Part shown: in pieces, positions 1 through 7,732 of the stretch
Layout: each line of letters starts with the position of its first letter
How positions within the stretch are numbered: position 1 is the first letter of the stretch
NCBI GenBank assembly: GCA_964588705.1
Contig: CAZPQV010000032.1
Location: forward strand, 1-23,242
Length of the DNA: 23,242 bases
Direction of reading: 5' to 3'
From: CAZPQV01 sp964588705
Lineage (GTDB): Bacteria > Bacteroidota > Bacteroidia > Flavobacteriales > Weeksellaceae
Notes under the pieces: generated by a model
The model's database searches: none
What the model was told of the DNA's origin: nothing
What the model saw: the letters and a program-made list of their open reading frames with translations, nothing else
Translations under genes and position numbers: made by a program

Positions 1-447
1 TAAACCAAATGCTTCTCCTGTTGCATTCTTGGTAAGATCAATTCTTGGCATTGCCAAAATCAACCATTCAGGATTGGCATAAGTGTAAATTAAAGCCGCG
101 GAAGGAAGGATTCCTCCGGGAGTATTCTGGAAACCGGCACCAAACTTCAACCCTTTCACGATATCAACTGTAGCTTTTCCCATTACCATTAAATCTCCAA
201 GCTGGTCGTTTCCCCAATCTGAATTGAAATCGGTAACGCTAAAAAATCCAATCATTGGTGCAGATTTTATTTTCTTATCGATCACCATTTGAAAAGACAC
301 TCCTCTACTTCCCGTTAACACCTCGAAATTCATCGGAGGATTTTTAAATTCTGCTGTTTCTGATTCCTGTGCAGAAAGATTCAAACTGAAAAACAGACCT
401 AAGAAAGGTAATGCTGTTTTCAAAAATTTAGTTGTTTTGCTCGTCAT
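1..447 (-). CDS. Putative exported outer-membrane-type protein, C-terminus cut by window edge
   Basis: The frame runs from the ATG at 447 to the window edge without a stop, giving 149 residues of a longer protein. The N-terminus is a clear signal peptide: Lys-rich start, hydrophobic stretch about residues 9-23, probable cleavage after LSA just before QESE. The mature part alternates Gly, aromatic and hydrophobic residues (for example FGAGF, LIYTYA, LILAMP), which suggests beta strands, so an outer-membrane or periplasmic beta protein is my inference. I do not recognise the family. A possible promoter lies at 474-502. The terminator of the transketolase operon, at 546-570, separates it from the gene upstream, so it is probably its own transcription unit. 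Confidence 0.7.
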   Translation of the reverse strand, partial: MTSKTTKFLKTALPFLGLFFSLNLSAQESETAEFKNPPMNFEVLTGSRGVSFQMVIDKKIKSAPMIGFFSVTDFNSDWGNDQLGDLMVMGKATVDIVKGLKFGAGFQNTPGGILPSAALIYTYANPEWLILAMPRIDLTKNATGEAFGL

Positions 448-473
448 GATTATTTATTAATATACTTACCGGA

Positions 474-502
474 CGAAATTATACTATCTGCAAATCAACT
501 AA
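474..502 (-). promoter_or_regulatory. Possible promoter for the exported protein ending at the window edge
   Basis: Read on the minus strand, TTAG (499-502), a 17-base spacer, and TAATTTCG (474-481) resemble the Bacteroidetes pattern TTTG / TAnnTTTG with one mismatch in each box. It lies 27 bases before the ATG at 447. This is pattern matching only. Confidence 0.35.
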
Positions 503-545
503 TAGGACATAATAAAGTATTTATTGGACTTTTTTGTTAAAAAAG

Positions 546-570
546 AAAACACGCTCTGAGAACGTGTTTT
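546..570 (-). terminator. Intrinsic terminator of the transketolase operon
   Basis: An 8-bp perfect stem, AAAACACG with CGTGTTTT, flanks a 9-base loop. On the minus strand it is followed by a T-rich run (positions 545 down to about 535). It starts 28 bases after the stop codon at 598. Confidence 0.75.
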
Positions 571-597
571 TTATTTATTTTAGATGGTTTAAAGATA

Positions 598-1545
598 TTA
601 TCTTGCCATAACTCTCTTTACCGCTTCTTTTACTGCTGCAGCATCAATCTTATACTTTTTCATCAGTTCTGCAGGTGTTGCAGATTCACCAAAAGTATCG
701 TTTACCGCAACAAACTCCTGAGGCGTTGGTCTTCTTCTGCCAAGCATTCCGGCTACAGATTCTCCCAATCCACCAAGATAATTGTGCTCTTCAGCCGTTA
801 CAATCTTTCCTGTTTTCTCTACAGATTTCAGGATGATTTCTTCATCAAGCGGTTTGATGGTGTGAATATTAATCACCTCACACGAAATCCCTTCTTTCTC
901 CAGTTCATCAGCAGCAACTAAAGATTCCCAAACCAAATGTCCTGTTGCAACGATTGTAACATCTTTACCTTCCTGAAGTAAAATTCCTTTACCGATTTCA
1001 AAAGGCATATGTTCCGGCAAAAAAACAGGAACCGTCGGTCTTCCGAATCTCAAATACACCGGACCTTCGTAATCTGCAATCGCAATGGTTGCAGCCTTCG
1101 TCTGGTTATAGTCACAAGGATTGATTACGACCATTCCCGGAAGCATTTTCATCATTCCGATATCTTCCAAAACCTGGTGTGTTGCGCCATCTTCACCCAA
1201 CGTTAAACCGGCGTGAGAAGCACAAATCTTCACATTCTTCCCGGAATACGCAATCGACTGACGAATCTGATCGTACACTCTGGAAGTAGAGAAATTGGCA
1301 AACGTTCCTGTGAAAGGTATTTTACCATTGATTGAAAGTCCTGCAGCAACGCCCATCATGTTGGCTTCTGCAATCCCTACCTGAAAAAATCTTTCCGGTG
1401 CTTTCTCAATAAATTTTTCCATTTTCAGCGATCCGATAAGGTCTGCACAAAGTGCAACAACATTCGGGTTTTTATCCGCAAGTTCTGCAAGCCCTGCTCC
1501 AAAACCGCTTCTGGTGTCTTTTTTTTCTGTGTATGTATATTTCAT
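598..1545 (-). CDS. Transketolase, C-terminal subunit
   Basis: This is the pyrimidine-binding and C-terminal half of transketolase, 315 residues, which pairs with the separate N-terminal subunit at 2717-3568 to form the thiamine-diphosphate enzyme of the non-oxidative pentose phosphate pathway. It shows the conserved glutamate that activates the cofactor, in GIAEANMMG (Glu60), and the GEDGATHQ motif at residues 117-124. A C-terminal transketolase domain begins near residue 190. Length fits the split form; the single-chain enzyme is about 660 residues. The ATG at 1545 lies 10 bases after the stop of the gene upstream, so it is the last gene of a three-gene operon. The enzyme class is secure. 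1-deoxyxylulose-5-phosphate synthase is excluded because that enzyme is a single longer chain. Confidence 0.93.
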   Translation of the reverse strand: MKYTYTEKKDTRSGFGAGLAELADKNPNVVALCADLIGSLKMEKFIEKAPERFFQVGIAEANMMGVAAGLSINGKIPFTGTFANFSTSRVYDQIRQSIAYSGKNVKICASHAGLTLGEDGATHQVLEDIGMMKMLPGMVVINPCDYNQTKAATIAIADYEGPVYLRFGRPTVPVFLPEHMPFEIGKGILLQEGKDVTIVATGHLVWESLVAADELEKEGISCEVINIHTIKPLDEEIILKSVEKTGKIVTAEEHNYLGGLGESVAGMLGRRRPTPQEFVAVNDTFGESATPAELMKKYKIDAAAVKEAVKRVMAR

Positions 1546-1555
1546 TTCTACTTTT

Positions 1556-2704
1556 TTAATCTAATTTTTTTAAATATTGGATGAGCTTCTGTTGGTCGGA
1601 TTTAGTGAGTTTATCCTTATTTTCAAGAATAAATAATACCTCCCGCCGAATTTCGTCCAAAGTAATTTTTTCTGCAACGGTTTCGTAATCTTTTTGCGTA
1701 AGATACATATCGCACATTTGTCCCACGTAGTTTCTTAAACTTTTTCTTAGTTCTGCGCTATCGAATTTCGTCAAGTCTTTATCAAGATTTCTACAGTGTT
1801 TCGGTAGAATTTTCCACTCGAACTCCGAAAGTTCTTTATCTACAACTAAACTTCCATCCAAAACCGGTTTTTTGTATGTGGATTCGTAAACATCAATGCC
1901 TTCATCGAAACTGCCATATTCATCAACTACCGCAGCTGTATCTGTAACAAAAGGGGAATCATTGGGATCACCAAAAATCTTATTGTATTCTGCTTTTAAA
2001 GAATCTGTAACTTTTTTTTGATCTGCAAGACTTTTCTTATTGTCGAAATAAATCGTCTGATTAACATCTTCCACCGATTTCAGAATCAAATATTCTTTGT
2101 CGTATTTTTTTTCAGGGCCCAATTTCATTATAAATCCCGATCCGATGATATCCATTTTCTGAGGAGAAGGAATATTGAAAATAGACGTTAAAACCGGAAC
2201 GTTATTCACTCCGTATTTATCACTAATGCAGGCTTTCATATTACTGTTACCTTCTTCTTTTTCCTGCTGATCGATGAAAACAGGTTTCAAAATATAATTG
2301 TCGCAGGTAATTCCCAAAATGGTTTCTTTAGTTCCCAGTTTTGATGCGGCAAACTTCTGAACAAGAACTTCTCCTTCACGAAGAAAATTGAACGCATTAT
2401 TATGAAGCGAAAAATTAGGAATCAGTCGGTTATTGAATCCGAAATTTACAACACTCGTTCCATCCGGATCCGTGAAAAAACCAAGAGTAGTCTGTCTGAT
2501 ATCCGCAATGGTAAGATATTCGTTGGTTTTGCCGGTGTAGAATTCGAAATTGTAAACTCTCGTGTGAGCTTTGCCAATCATCGAAGAATCAACCTTTTCC
2601 TTCAACTGATAATTATATTTCTTATCAAACGTAATTTTCTTTTCCTGAGCCAAACCCAAGAAAGAAACCAATACGAAAAAAGAAAATAAAATTTTGATTT
2701 TCAT
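1556..2704 (-). CDS. Secreted protein of unknown function between the transketolase halves
   Basis: About 382 residues, starting with a signal peptide (MKIKILFSFFVLVSFLGLAQ, probable cleavage before QEKK). I chose the ATG at 2704; an in-frame GTG directly before it at 2707 would add one residue. The body has a stretch reading ILGITCDNYILK followed by KACISDKYG, which loosely resembles the core of periplasmic DUF4412/GLPGLI-type proteins, but the likeness is weak. Four cysteines (in ITCDN, KACIS, KHCRN and GQMCD) remain in the mature protein, so disulfides are possible. A conspicuous acidic patch (about residues 240-275) precedes a Lys-rich helical C-terminus. The gene sits 9-12 bases from each neighbour, so it is translated from the transketolase mRNA although its product leaves the cytoplasm. 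Function unknown. Confidence 0.85.
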   Translation of the reverse strand: MKIKILFSFFVLVSFLGLAQEKKITFDKKYNYQLKEKVDSSMIGKAHTRVYNFEFYTGKTNEYLTIADIRQTTLGFFTDPDGTSVVNFGFNNRLIPNFSLHNNAFNFLREGEVLVQKFAASKLGTKETILGITCDNYILKPVFIDQQEKEEGNSNMKACISDKYGVNNVPVLTSIFNIPSPQKMDIIGSGFIMKLGPEKKYDKEYLILKSVEDVNQTIYFDNKKSLADQKKVTDSLKAEYNKIFGDPNDSPFVTDTAAVVDEYGSFDEGIDVYESTYKKPVLDGSLVVDKELSEFEWKILPKHCRNLDKDLTKFDSAELRKSLRNYVGQMCDMYLTQKDYETVAEKITLDEIRREVLFILENKDKLTKSDQQKLIQYLKKLD

Positions 2705-2716
2705 CACATAAACGGA

Positions 2717-3568
2717 TTAGTAATCCGCAGGTGCTTCAAGATAAAGTTGTTTCAAACCACTTTCCAACTGCTCATCGTTCGGTGCTTTTCCGTGCCAAGC
2801 ATGCGTTCCCATCATATAATCTACTCCCTGCCCCATTTCTGTATGAAGGATGATTACGACAGGTTTTCCGTTTCCGGTTTTTGTTTTGGCGTGTTCAAGA
2901 ATCGCAATTACGGCGTCTAAATCGTTACCGTTTTTCTCGTCCAAAACTTCCCAACCGAAAGCCTCCAGTTTTGCACGAAGATTTCCAAGCGACATCACAT
3001 CATCTACATCACCATCAATTTGACGGTTGTTATAATCGATGGTTGAAATTAAATTATCAATTCTGTGGTGAGCAGCAAACATCAGTGCCTCCCAAATCTG
3101 ACCTTCCTGAAGTTCCCCATCTCCGTGAAGTGTATAAACCAAACTTTTATCACCATCGAGTTTCTTTGCCAAAGCAGCACCTGCAGCAACAGAAAGTCCC
3201 TGTCCTAAAGAACCGGACGCAATGCGTACTCCCGGAAGTCCTTCGTGAGTTGTAGGGTGACCCTGAAGTCTGGAATCCAGTTTTCTGAACGTTCTTAGTT
3301 CATCTACCGGAAAAAAGCCGAATCTTGCTAAAGTTGAATAAAAAACCGGCGAAATATGTCCGTTCGAAAGAAAGAATAAATCTTCATTTTTACCTTCCAT
3401 CGTGAAAGGCAGTTTGTAATTCATTACCTTTCCGTAAAGTGCTGTGAAATATTCTGTACAACCCAAACTTCCGCCCGGATGCCCCGAGTTCACGGCGTGC
3501 ACCATTCTAAGAATATCTCTTCGGATTTGTGTAGTAAGTGATTTTAACTCTTCAATACTTTTACTCAT
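2717..3568 (-). CDS. Transketolase, N-terminal (thiamine diphosphate-binding) subunit
   Basis: This 283-residue protein is the N-terminal half of transketolase and carries the diphosphate-binding part of the cofactor site. Visible landmarks are SGHPGG (28-33) with the catalytic-site histidine His30, SNGH (68-71), GSLGQGLS (119-126), and the thiamine-diphosphate motif GDG at 149-151 running to the asparagines of DYNN at 178-181. The pyrimidine domain is absent here and supplied by the gene at 598-1545. This is the first gene of the operon. A promoter-like sequence lies at 3590-3620, and the terminator of the next unit upstream is at 3629-3647. The assignment is secure. Confidence 0.94.
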   Translation of the reverse strand: MSKSIEELKSLTTQIRRDILRMVHAVNSGHPGGSLGCTEYFTALYGKVMNYKLPFTMEGKNEDLFFLSNGHISPVFYSTLARFGFFPVDELRTFRKLDSRLQGHPTTHEGLPGVRIASGSLGQGLSVAAGAALAKKLDGDKSLVYTLHGDGELQEGQIWEALMFAAHHRIDNLISTIDYNNRQIDGDVDDVMSLGNLRAKLEAFGWEVLDEKNGNDLDAVIAILEHAKTKTGNGKPVVIILHTEMGQGVDYMMGTHAWHGKAPNDEQLESGLKQLYLEAPADY

Positions 3569-3589
3569 TATACTTGATTTATTTGCTCG

Positions 3590-3620
3590 CGAATTTACAA
3601 TTTTTTAAGCGGTTTCGAAA
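3590..3620 (-). promoter_or_regulatory. Probable promoter of the transketolase operon
   Basis: On the minus strand TTTC (3617-3620), a 19-base spacer and TAAATTCG (3590-3597) give a near match to TTTG / TAnnTTTG, one mismatch per box. It lies 22 bases before the ATG at 3568. The same TTTC-N19 layout recurs before the symporter gene (5247-5277). Confidence 0.45.
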
Positions 3621-3628
3621 ATGAAAAA

Positions 3629-3647
3629 TCCGTTGATTTTCAACGGA
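3629..3647 (-). terminator. Intrinsic terminator of the symporter gene
   Basis: Perfect 8-bp stem TCCGTTGA with TCAACGGA and a 3-base loop, followed on the minus strand by TTTTTCATTTT. It starts 9 bases after the stop codon at 3656. Confidence 0.8.
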
Positions 3648-3655
3648 CTTATTTA

Positions 3656-5224
3656 TTAAATGATGGCCTTTCTGTCTCTTATCAGCCAAAGGCCAATGAA
3701 GGTGAGCAATCCATTAATCACGATAAGCTCTACCCCAATTCTGTAATCGGTATTGTTTATTACCAGTTGATTGAGAAGATAGGTCGCTACAGGCGCCAAC
3801 AGTGTAACTGCGAGAATCCAGCCTTTTTTGTTAATACTGTATTTGGTAAAAATTCCAAAAGCAAACAAGCCGAGAAGCGGCCCATATGTATAACCGGCAA
3901 CCTCCATGATCAAATAAACGATAGACTTATCGTTGATGGCTTTAAATATCATTATCAGGATAAAGAACACCACCGTAAAAATCAGGTGAATTCTCATTCT
4001 GGTTCTTTTTTTCTGTTTTTCGGTTTTGGTTTGGTCTTCATTTATTCGAAGCAAATCCACACAGTAAGAACTTGTAACCGCTGTTAAAGCACCGTCTGCC
4101 GAAGGGAAAAGTGCCGAGGTCAATCCAATTAAGAAAATTACGGCAATTAACAATGGGAAATACCCCTGAAGTGAAAGTGCCGGGAACAAATCATCACCCA
4201 TAATATTGTTCACATTTCCTGCAGCATCTTTAAATCCAAAAACATTTGCAATACTTTCCTGTCCATTTACAACATTTGTAATCTGCTGATAAACTGCTCC
4301 GTTTTCCATAGCAAACAAATAAAGTAAACCGCCTAAAAACAAGAAAGCAAGATTTACTAAAAGCAGTGTTCCTGCGAAGGTGAGCATGTTTTTCTTGGAG
4401 TTTTTCAGGTTATCCACCGAGATATTTTTCTGCATCATTTCCTGATCCAGACCGGTCATTGCAATGGTAATGAACATCCCGCCAAAGAATGTTTTTAGGA
4501 AATGAGTTTTAGAATTAATGTCCGTATTTACAAGATGGGTGTACTGTTTTTCAGCAAGAATAGAATACGCCTGAGTCGCACTAAGATCAAGGTTTGAAAG
4601 GATATAAACAATACATCCAATTAAACTGATAATCATGAATGAAGTCTGCAACGTGTCAGTAATTACAATGGTTTTAACACCACCCTCAAAGGTGTAAAGA
4701 AGCACCATAAGAAGAATAACTGCAGAAGTCACCCAAAACGGAACTCCTAATCCTTCAAGAAGGAAAATCTGCAAAACATTTACAACCAGGTAAAGTCTCG
4801 CCGTTGCTCCAATTGATCTTGAAATAATAAAAAATAATGAACCGATTTTATGCGCTTCAACATTGAATCTTTTGCCAAGATAAGTATATATGGAGGTGAG
4901 ATTCATGCGGTAATATAATGGCAGCAGGATAAAAGCGACTACAAAATATCCAACGAAAAATCCAATCACCATCATGTAATACTCGAATCCACCGTAGATG
5001 TATTCTGTACCGGTCATTTTACCAACCGTTCCGGGAACCGAGATAAAAGTAACTCCACTGAGACTCGTTCCGATCATCCCGAATGCTACCAGCCACCACT
5101 TACTTTTTTTATTTCCGATAAAAAATGATTGGTTGTCTGAACCGCGGCTTGCGAAGTATGCAATAATCAGTAAACCAATGAAATAAACAAAAACACAAAG
5201 CAGCAGTATAGTGGTAGAACTCAT
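3656..5224 (-). CDS. Sodium:solute symporter (SSS family)
   Basis: A 522-residue integral membrane protein with about 13 hydrophobic helices, the length and topology of the sodium/solute symporter family. The first helix is at about residues 5-24, followed by SDNQSFFIGNKKSKWW and the family-typical GTSLSGVTFISVPG. A second landmark is ALFPSADGALTAVTSSYCVDL around residue 375. It would couple inward sodium flow to uptake of a sugar, organic acid or similar solute; the substrate cannot be read from sequence. It is monocistronic, with its own promoter-like site (5247-5277) and terminator (3629-3647). Confidence 0.9.
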   Translation of the reverse strand: MSSTTILLLCVFVYFIGLLIIAYFASRGSDNQSFFIGNKKSKWWLVAFGMIGTSLSGVTFISVPGTVGKMTGTEYIYGGFEYYMMVIGFFVGYFVVAFILLPLYYRMNLTSIYTYLGKRFNVEAHKIGSLFFIISRSIGATARLYLVVNVLQIFLLEGLGVPFWVTSAVILLMVLLYTFEGGVKTIVITDTLQTSFMIISLIGCIVYILSNLDLSATQAYSILAEKQYTHLVNTDINSKTHFLKTFFGGMFITIAMTGLDQEMMQKNISVDNLKNSKKNMLTFAGTLLLVNLAFLFLGGLLYLFAMENGAVYQQITNVVNGQESIANVFGFKDAAGNVNNIMGDDLFPALSLQGYFPLLIAVIFLIGLTSALFPSADGALTAVTSSYCVDLLRINEDQTKTEKQKKRTRMRIHLIFTVVFFILIMIFKAINDKSIVYLIMEVAGYTYGPLLGLFAFGIFTKYSINKKGWILAVTLLAPVATYLLNQLVINNTDYRIGVELIVINGLLTFIGLWLIRDRKAII

Positions 5225-5246
5225 TAATTTGAATTTTTAAATCTAG

Positions 5247-5277
5247 CAAATATAGTTTTTTTAGCAATAAGTAGAAA
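5247..5277 (-). promoter_or_regulatory. Probable promoter of the symporter gene
   Basis: On the minus strand TATATTTG (5247-5254) matches the Bacteroidetes -7 box TAnnTTTG exactly. TTTC (5274-5277) lies 19 bases upstream and matches TTTG in three of four positions. It is 22 bases before the ATG at 5224. The upstream box overlaps the edge of the hairpin at 5274-5297. Confidence 0.5.
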
Positions 5278-5297
5278 CGCGCCGACTGGCGCGTTTC
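5274..5297 (-). terminator. GC-rich hairpin after the GNAT gene, probable terminator
   Basis: A perfect 10-bp stem, GAAACGCGCC with GGCGCGTTTC, encloses a 4-base loop. It lies 23 bases after the stop of the gene ending at 5321. The T-rich tail on the minus strand is weak (TACTTATTG), so termination may be partial; its upstream arm also borders the symporter promoter. Confidence 0.6.
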
Positions 5298-5320
5298 AAA
5301 TTTATTTATGAAAAGAATGT

Positions 5321-5605
5321 TTAGAAAAGTAAATCCTGAAGATCTGCATTTCTGTCGAAAACAGATTTTGCGTAAGTACAAAGCGGCATTACTTTTTTAC
5401 CGTTTTCGCGTGCATAGTTTGCGCCTGCCAAAACCAGTTGCTTAGCCAATCCTTTTCCGCCAAATGCCGGATCAACTTCGGTATGATCGATGATTAATTT
5501 ATCATCGCCTGCCCATGTGTAGGTCATTTCCCCTGCTTTTTCTCCTTCATACCAGATTTCAAAAACTCCGTTTTTTTCGTTGTTGTGATGTTTTATTTCT
5601 GTCAT
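5321..5605 (-). CDS. Small GNAT-like N-acetyltransferase
   Basis: From the ATG at 5605 this encodes 94 residues of the compact GNAT class (COG2388, similar to plant At1g77540). Visible features are a beta strand GEMTYTW, DHTEVDPAFGGKGLAKQLV (residues 40-58), which holds the acetyl-CoA pyrophosphate loop GGKGLA, and MPLCTYAKSVF near the C-terminus with the conserved cysteine. Proteins of this class are thought to acetylate small or peptide substrates, but the substrate here is unknown. The reading frame stays open upstream of this ATG through the pirin-like tail at 5606-5721, so either the two are fused or a pirin stop codon has been lost. Confidence 0.82.
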   Translation of the reverse strand: MTEIKHHNNEKNGVFEIWYEGEKAGEMTYTWAGDDKLIIDHTEVDPAFGGKGLAKQLVLAGANYARENGKKVMPLCTYAKSVFDRNADLQDLLF

Positions 5606-5721
5606 ATTATTATTTTTTTGCTCTGTTTTTTGTTTTAAGATTGCTTTTGGCAAAGGAACAAACTCTTCCTCATCGCCAACGACTTTCGGGAAAGCAGCGA
5701 GATTTTGGTCGTGCCAATCAA
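5606..5721 (-). CDS. C-terminal tail of the pirin gene, after the assembly gap (partial)
   Basis: The 38 residues translated in the frame of the GNAT gene read DWHDQNLAAFPKVVGDEEE and then FVPLP. This is the usual ending of bacterial pirins (a W..FPKV.GD...VPLP pattern), so the segment is the C-terminus of the pirin whose body is at 5732-6467. The pattern ends near VPLPKAIL, and a short Lys/Gln/Asn-rich linker then leads directly into the GNAT start codon with no stop codon. Confidence 0.7.
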
Positions 5722-5731
5722 NNNNNNNNNN
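5722..5731. other. Assembly gap (10 Ns)
   Basis: Ten unknown bases, probably a placeholder for a scaffold join of unknown true length. It falls inside the pirin gene: the frame before it ends at LFGGEPF and the frame after it resumes at DWHDQ. The frames differ by one base, as expected when the gap size is arbitrary. Confidence 0.98.
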
Positions 5732-6467
5732 GAAACGGTTCTCCACCAAAAAGATATACGGTAGAGTTTTCATTCATCTCAAACTCACAAAGTGTCGCAT
5801 TTTTAGCAACTAAAAGTTGTTTTGATCCGAATTCATGTCCTTCAATATTCACCGTGCCTTCCAAAACATACATTGCCACTTCACCGAAAAGATGCTGACC
5901 GATATTGATTTTTGCTTTCTCCTTATTTTTAATTTCAATGAAAAACAATTTGCTGTAAACAGGCACCGGTGATTTTTTGCTAAAAGCCTCACCTGCAATC
6001 AGTTTGTACTGCACCCCATTTTCTTCCCATGTCGGAATTTCGGAAGCTTCCGTGTGATGAAATTCCGGATTCATTTTCTCCAATTCCTTAGGAAGTCCCA
6101 CCCAAATTTGAAATCCATGAAGCGATTTATCCGAACTTCTTAAATATTCAGGAGTCCTTTCGGAATGAACGACGCCTTTTCCTGCAGTCATCCAATTCAC
6201 GGCACCCGGCCGAATTTCAATTGCACTGCCTATGCTGTCGCGGTGAAAAATAGAACCTTCAAAAAGATAAGTTAGGGTTGAAAGCCCGATATGAGGATGC
6301 GGCGGAACATCCAGATTCTGATATTCCGAAAGTTTTGCAGGACCCATATGATCAATAAAAACAAAAGGACCCACCGCTCGTTTCTCACGGAAAGGAAGCA
6401 GTCTGCCAACCAGAAAATTTCCAATATCGGCAGCTTTTTCTTCAATGATTAATTCGATGTTTGACAT
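5732..6467 (-). CDS. Pirin family protein (interrupted by gap)
   Basis: The 245 residues before the gap form most of a two-cupin pirin. The metal site is intact: PHPHIG supplies His57 and His59, and VVHSE supplies His101 and Glu103, the same ligands as in human pirin (His56, His58, His101, Glu103). The second cupin runs from about residue 155 to LFGGEPF. Bacterial pirins of this type are cytoplasmic iron proteins; some act as quercetinases and others are linked to redox sensing, so the role here is open. The C-terminus lies beyond the gap at 5606-5721. The ATG at 6467 is the only good start. Confidence 0.9.
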
Positions 6468-6554
6468 TGTATGTGTTGGTTTTGATTTTACAATTTAAGG
6501 AAAAACTATTTAGAAGCTTCAAAAATTTCTAATAGCGTAACCGAATTTATAATT

Positions 6555-6603
6555 ATTTGTTACTTGAAACTTCGTGCTTCGTGCTTCCAACTTCAAGCTA
6601 CAA
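6555..6603. repeat. Heptad-phased word repeat after the monooxygenase gene
   Basis: Seven consecutive 7-base words keep phase here, including ACTTGAA, ACTTCGT, GCTTCGT, GCTTCCA and ACTTCAA. The first and last of these also form a near inverted repeat (CTTGAA with TTCAAG). The array overlaps the TAG stop codon at 6598-6600. It is one of four such arrays in the window. Confidence 0.65.
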
Positions 6604-7640
6604 TCCCAATCTTCTATTCACTTCAGGAATCACTTCATTTCCGTAAAGTTGTATAGATTTCATAGTTAGTTCATGAGGAACGGTTCCCAGACTTGTATGC
6701 GCCATAAATCTTGTGAATCCGAACATTTCGTGCTCCAATACGATTTTATCAATAACCTTTTCTACGCTTCCTACCATTAGTGAACCACGTTTGCTTCTCA
6801 TAAATTCAAACTGTTGTCGGGACATTGGCTGCCAACCACGGCTTCTTCCAACACGGTCCATCATCTGTGCATAGTGCGGGAAGAAAGCATCTGCAATTTC
6901 CTCATCATTTTCACCGATGAATACGTGATTGTTGATGCCAACCTGTAAATTTTCCGCAGAAGTTCCGCTTTCCAAAGCCGTTTTCTTATACAAATTGATG
7001 AACGGAATAAAATTTTCCGGCATCCCTCCGATGATGGCAAGCATTATAGGCAATTTCAGTTTTGCAGCACGAACTGCCGACGATGGTGTTCCGCCTGCAG
7101 CCAACCAAACCGGAATTTCACCTTCTACTGCTCTTGGATAACCCCAAGATTGTGAATTGGTGCACGTAGTTTTCCGCTCCAGTTTACTTTTTCTGACTTA
7201 TTGATTTCCAGAAGAAGTTCCAGTTTTTCTTCAAACAGTTCGTTATAATCTCCCAAATCGTATCCGAATAAAGGAAAACTTTCGATAAATGAACCTCTTC
7301 CTGCCATAATTTCGGCTCTACCACCCGAAATCAGGTCAATGGTTGCGAACTGCTGATACACACGCACCGGATCATCGGAACTTAAAACAGTCACCGCACT
7401 CGATAGTTTAATATCTTTTGTAATGGCTGCTGCTGCTCCCAAAACCGTAGTTGGTGAAGAAACCGAGTAATCGTCGCGGTGATGTTCTCCCAAACCGAAA
7501 ACATCAATCCCGAGTTCATCGGCGAGCTTTACTTCCTCCAGTAAATTCTGTATTCTTTGGTGGGCGTTTGTACCTTTTTCGGAAACAGTTTCCGGTGCCA
7601 TATCTGCGAAGGTCATTAGACCGAATTCTATGTTTTTCAT
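6598..7640 (-). pseudogene. LLM class flavin-dependent oxidoreductase, frameshifted
   Basis: Two adjacent frames together give one luciferase-like monooxygenase of about 347 residues, the normal family length. The N-terminal frame (7640 down to 7125) starts MKNIEFGLMTFADM and includes GLGEHHRDDY and GRGSFIESFPLFG, part of the flavin-binding barrel. It should continue NLGVYPRAVEGEIPVWLAAGG, but instead runs NLGVIQEQ and stops at 7125. The next frame supplies YPRAVEGEIPVWLAAGGTPS and the rest, to the stop at 6598. A single missing base near 7138-7146, beside a run of four Cs on the plus strand, explains the break. It may be a sequencing error rather than a true mutation. Such enzymes use reduced FMN; the substrate is unknown. 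Confidence 0.85.
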
Positions 7641-7648
7641 ATTTTAAA

Positions 7649-7732
7649 GATGGAAGTCCGCAGTCCGAAGACCGAAGTAAAAATAGACTTCTTTATTTAT
7701 TAGAGTTAGTTGTATTTTGTAATTCGTAATCT
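7649..7732. repeat. Heptad-phased word repeat between two oxidoreductase genes
   Basis: Twelve 7-base words fill almost the whole spacer in one constant phase. The clearest are GTCCGCA, GTCCGAA and GACCGAA at the left, and GTATTTT, GTAATTC and GTAATCT at the right. The right end overlaps the stop codon (7731-7733) of the gene at 7731-8393. Confidence 0.65.

Noticed and set aside
1009..1206. Plus-strand open frame inside the transketolase C-terminal gene
   Set aside because: It has no recognisable domain, is antisense to a well-conserved enzyme and has the skewed composition of a shadow frame. The same holds for the other antisense frames within the named genes.
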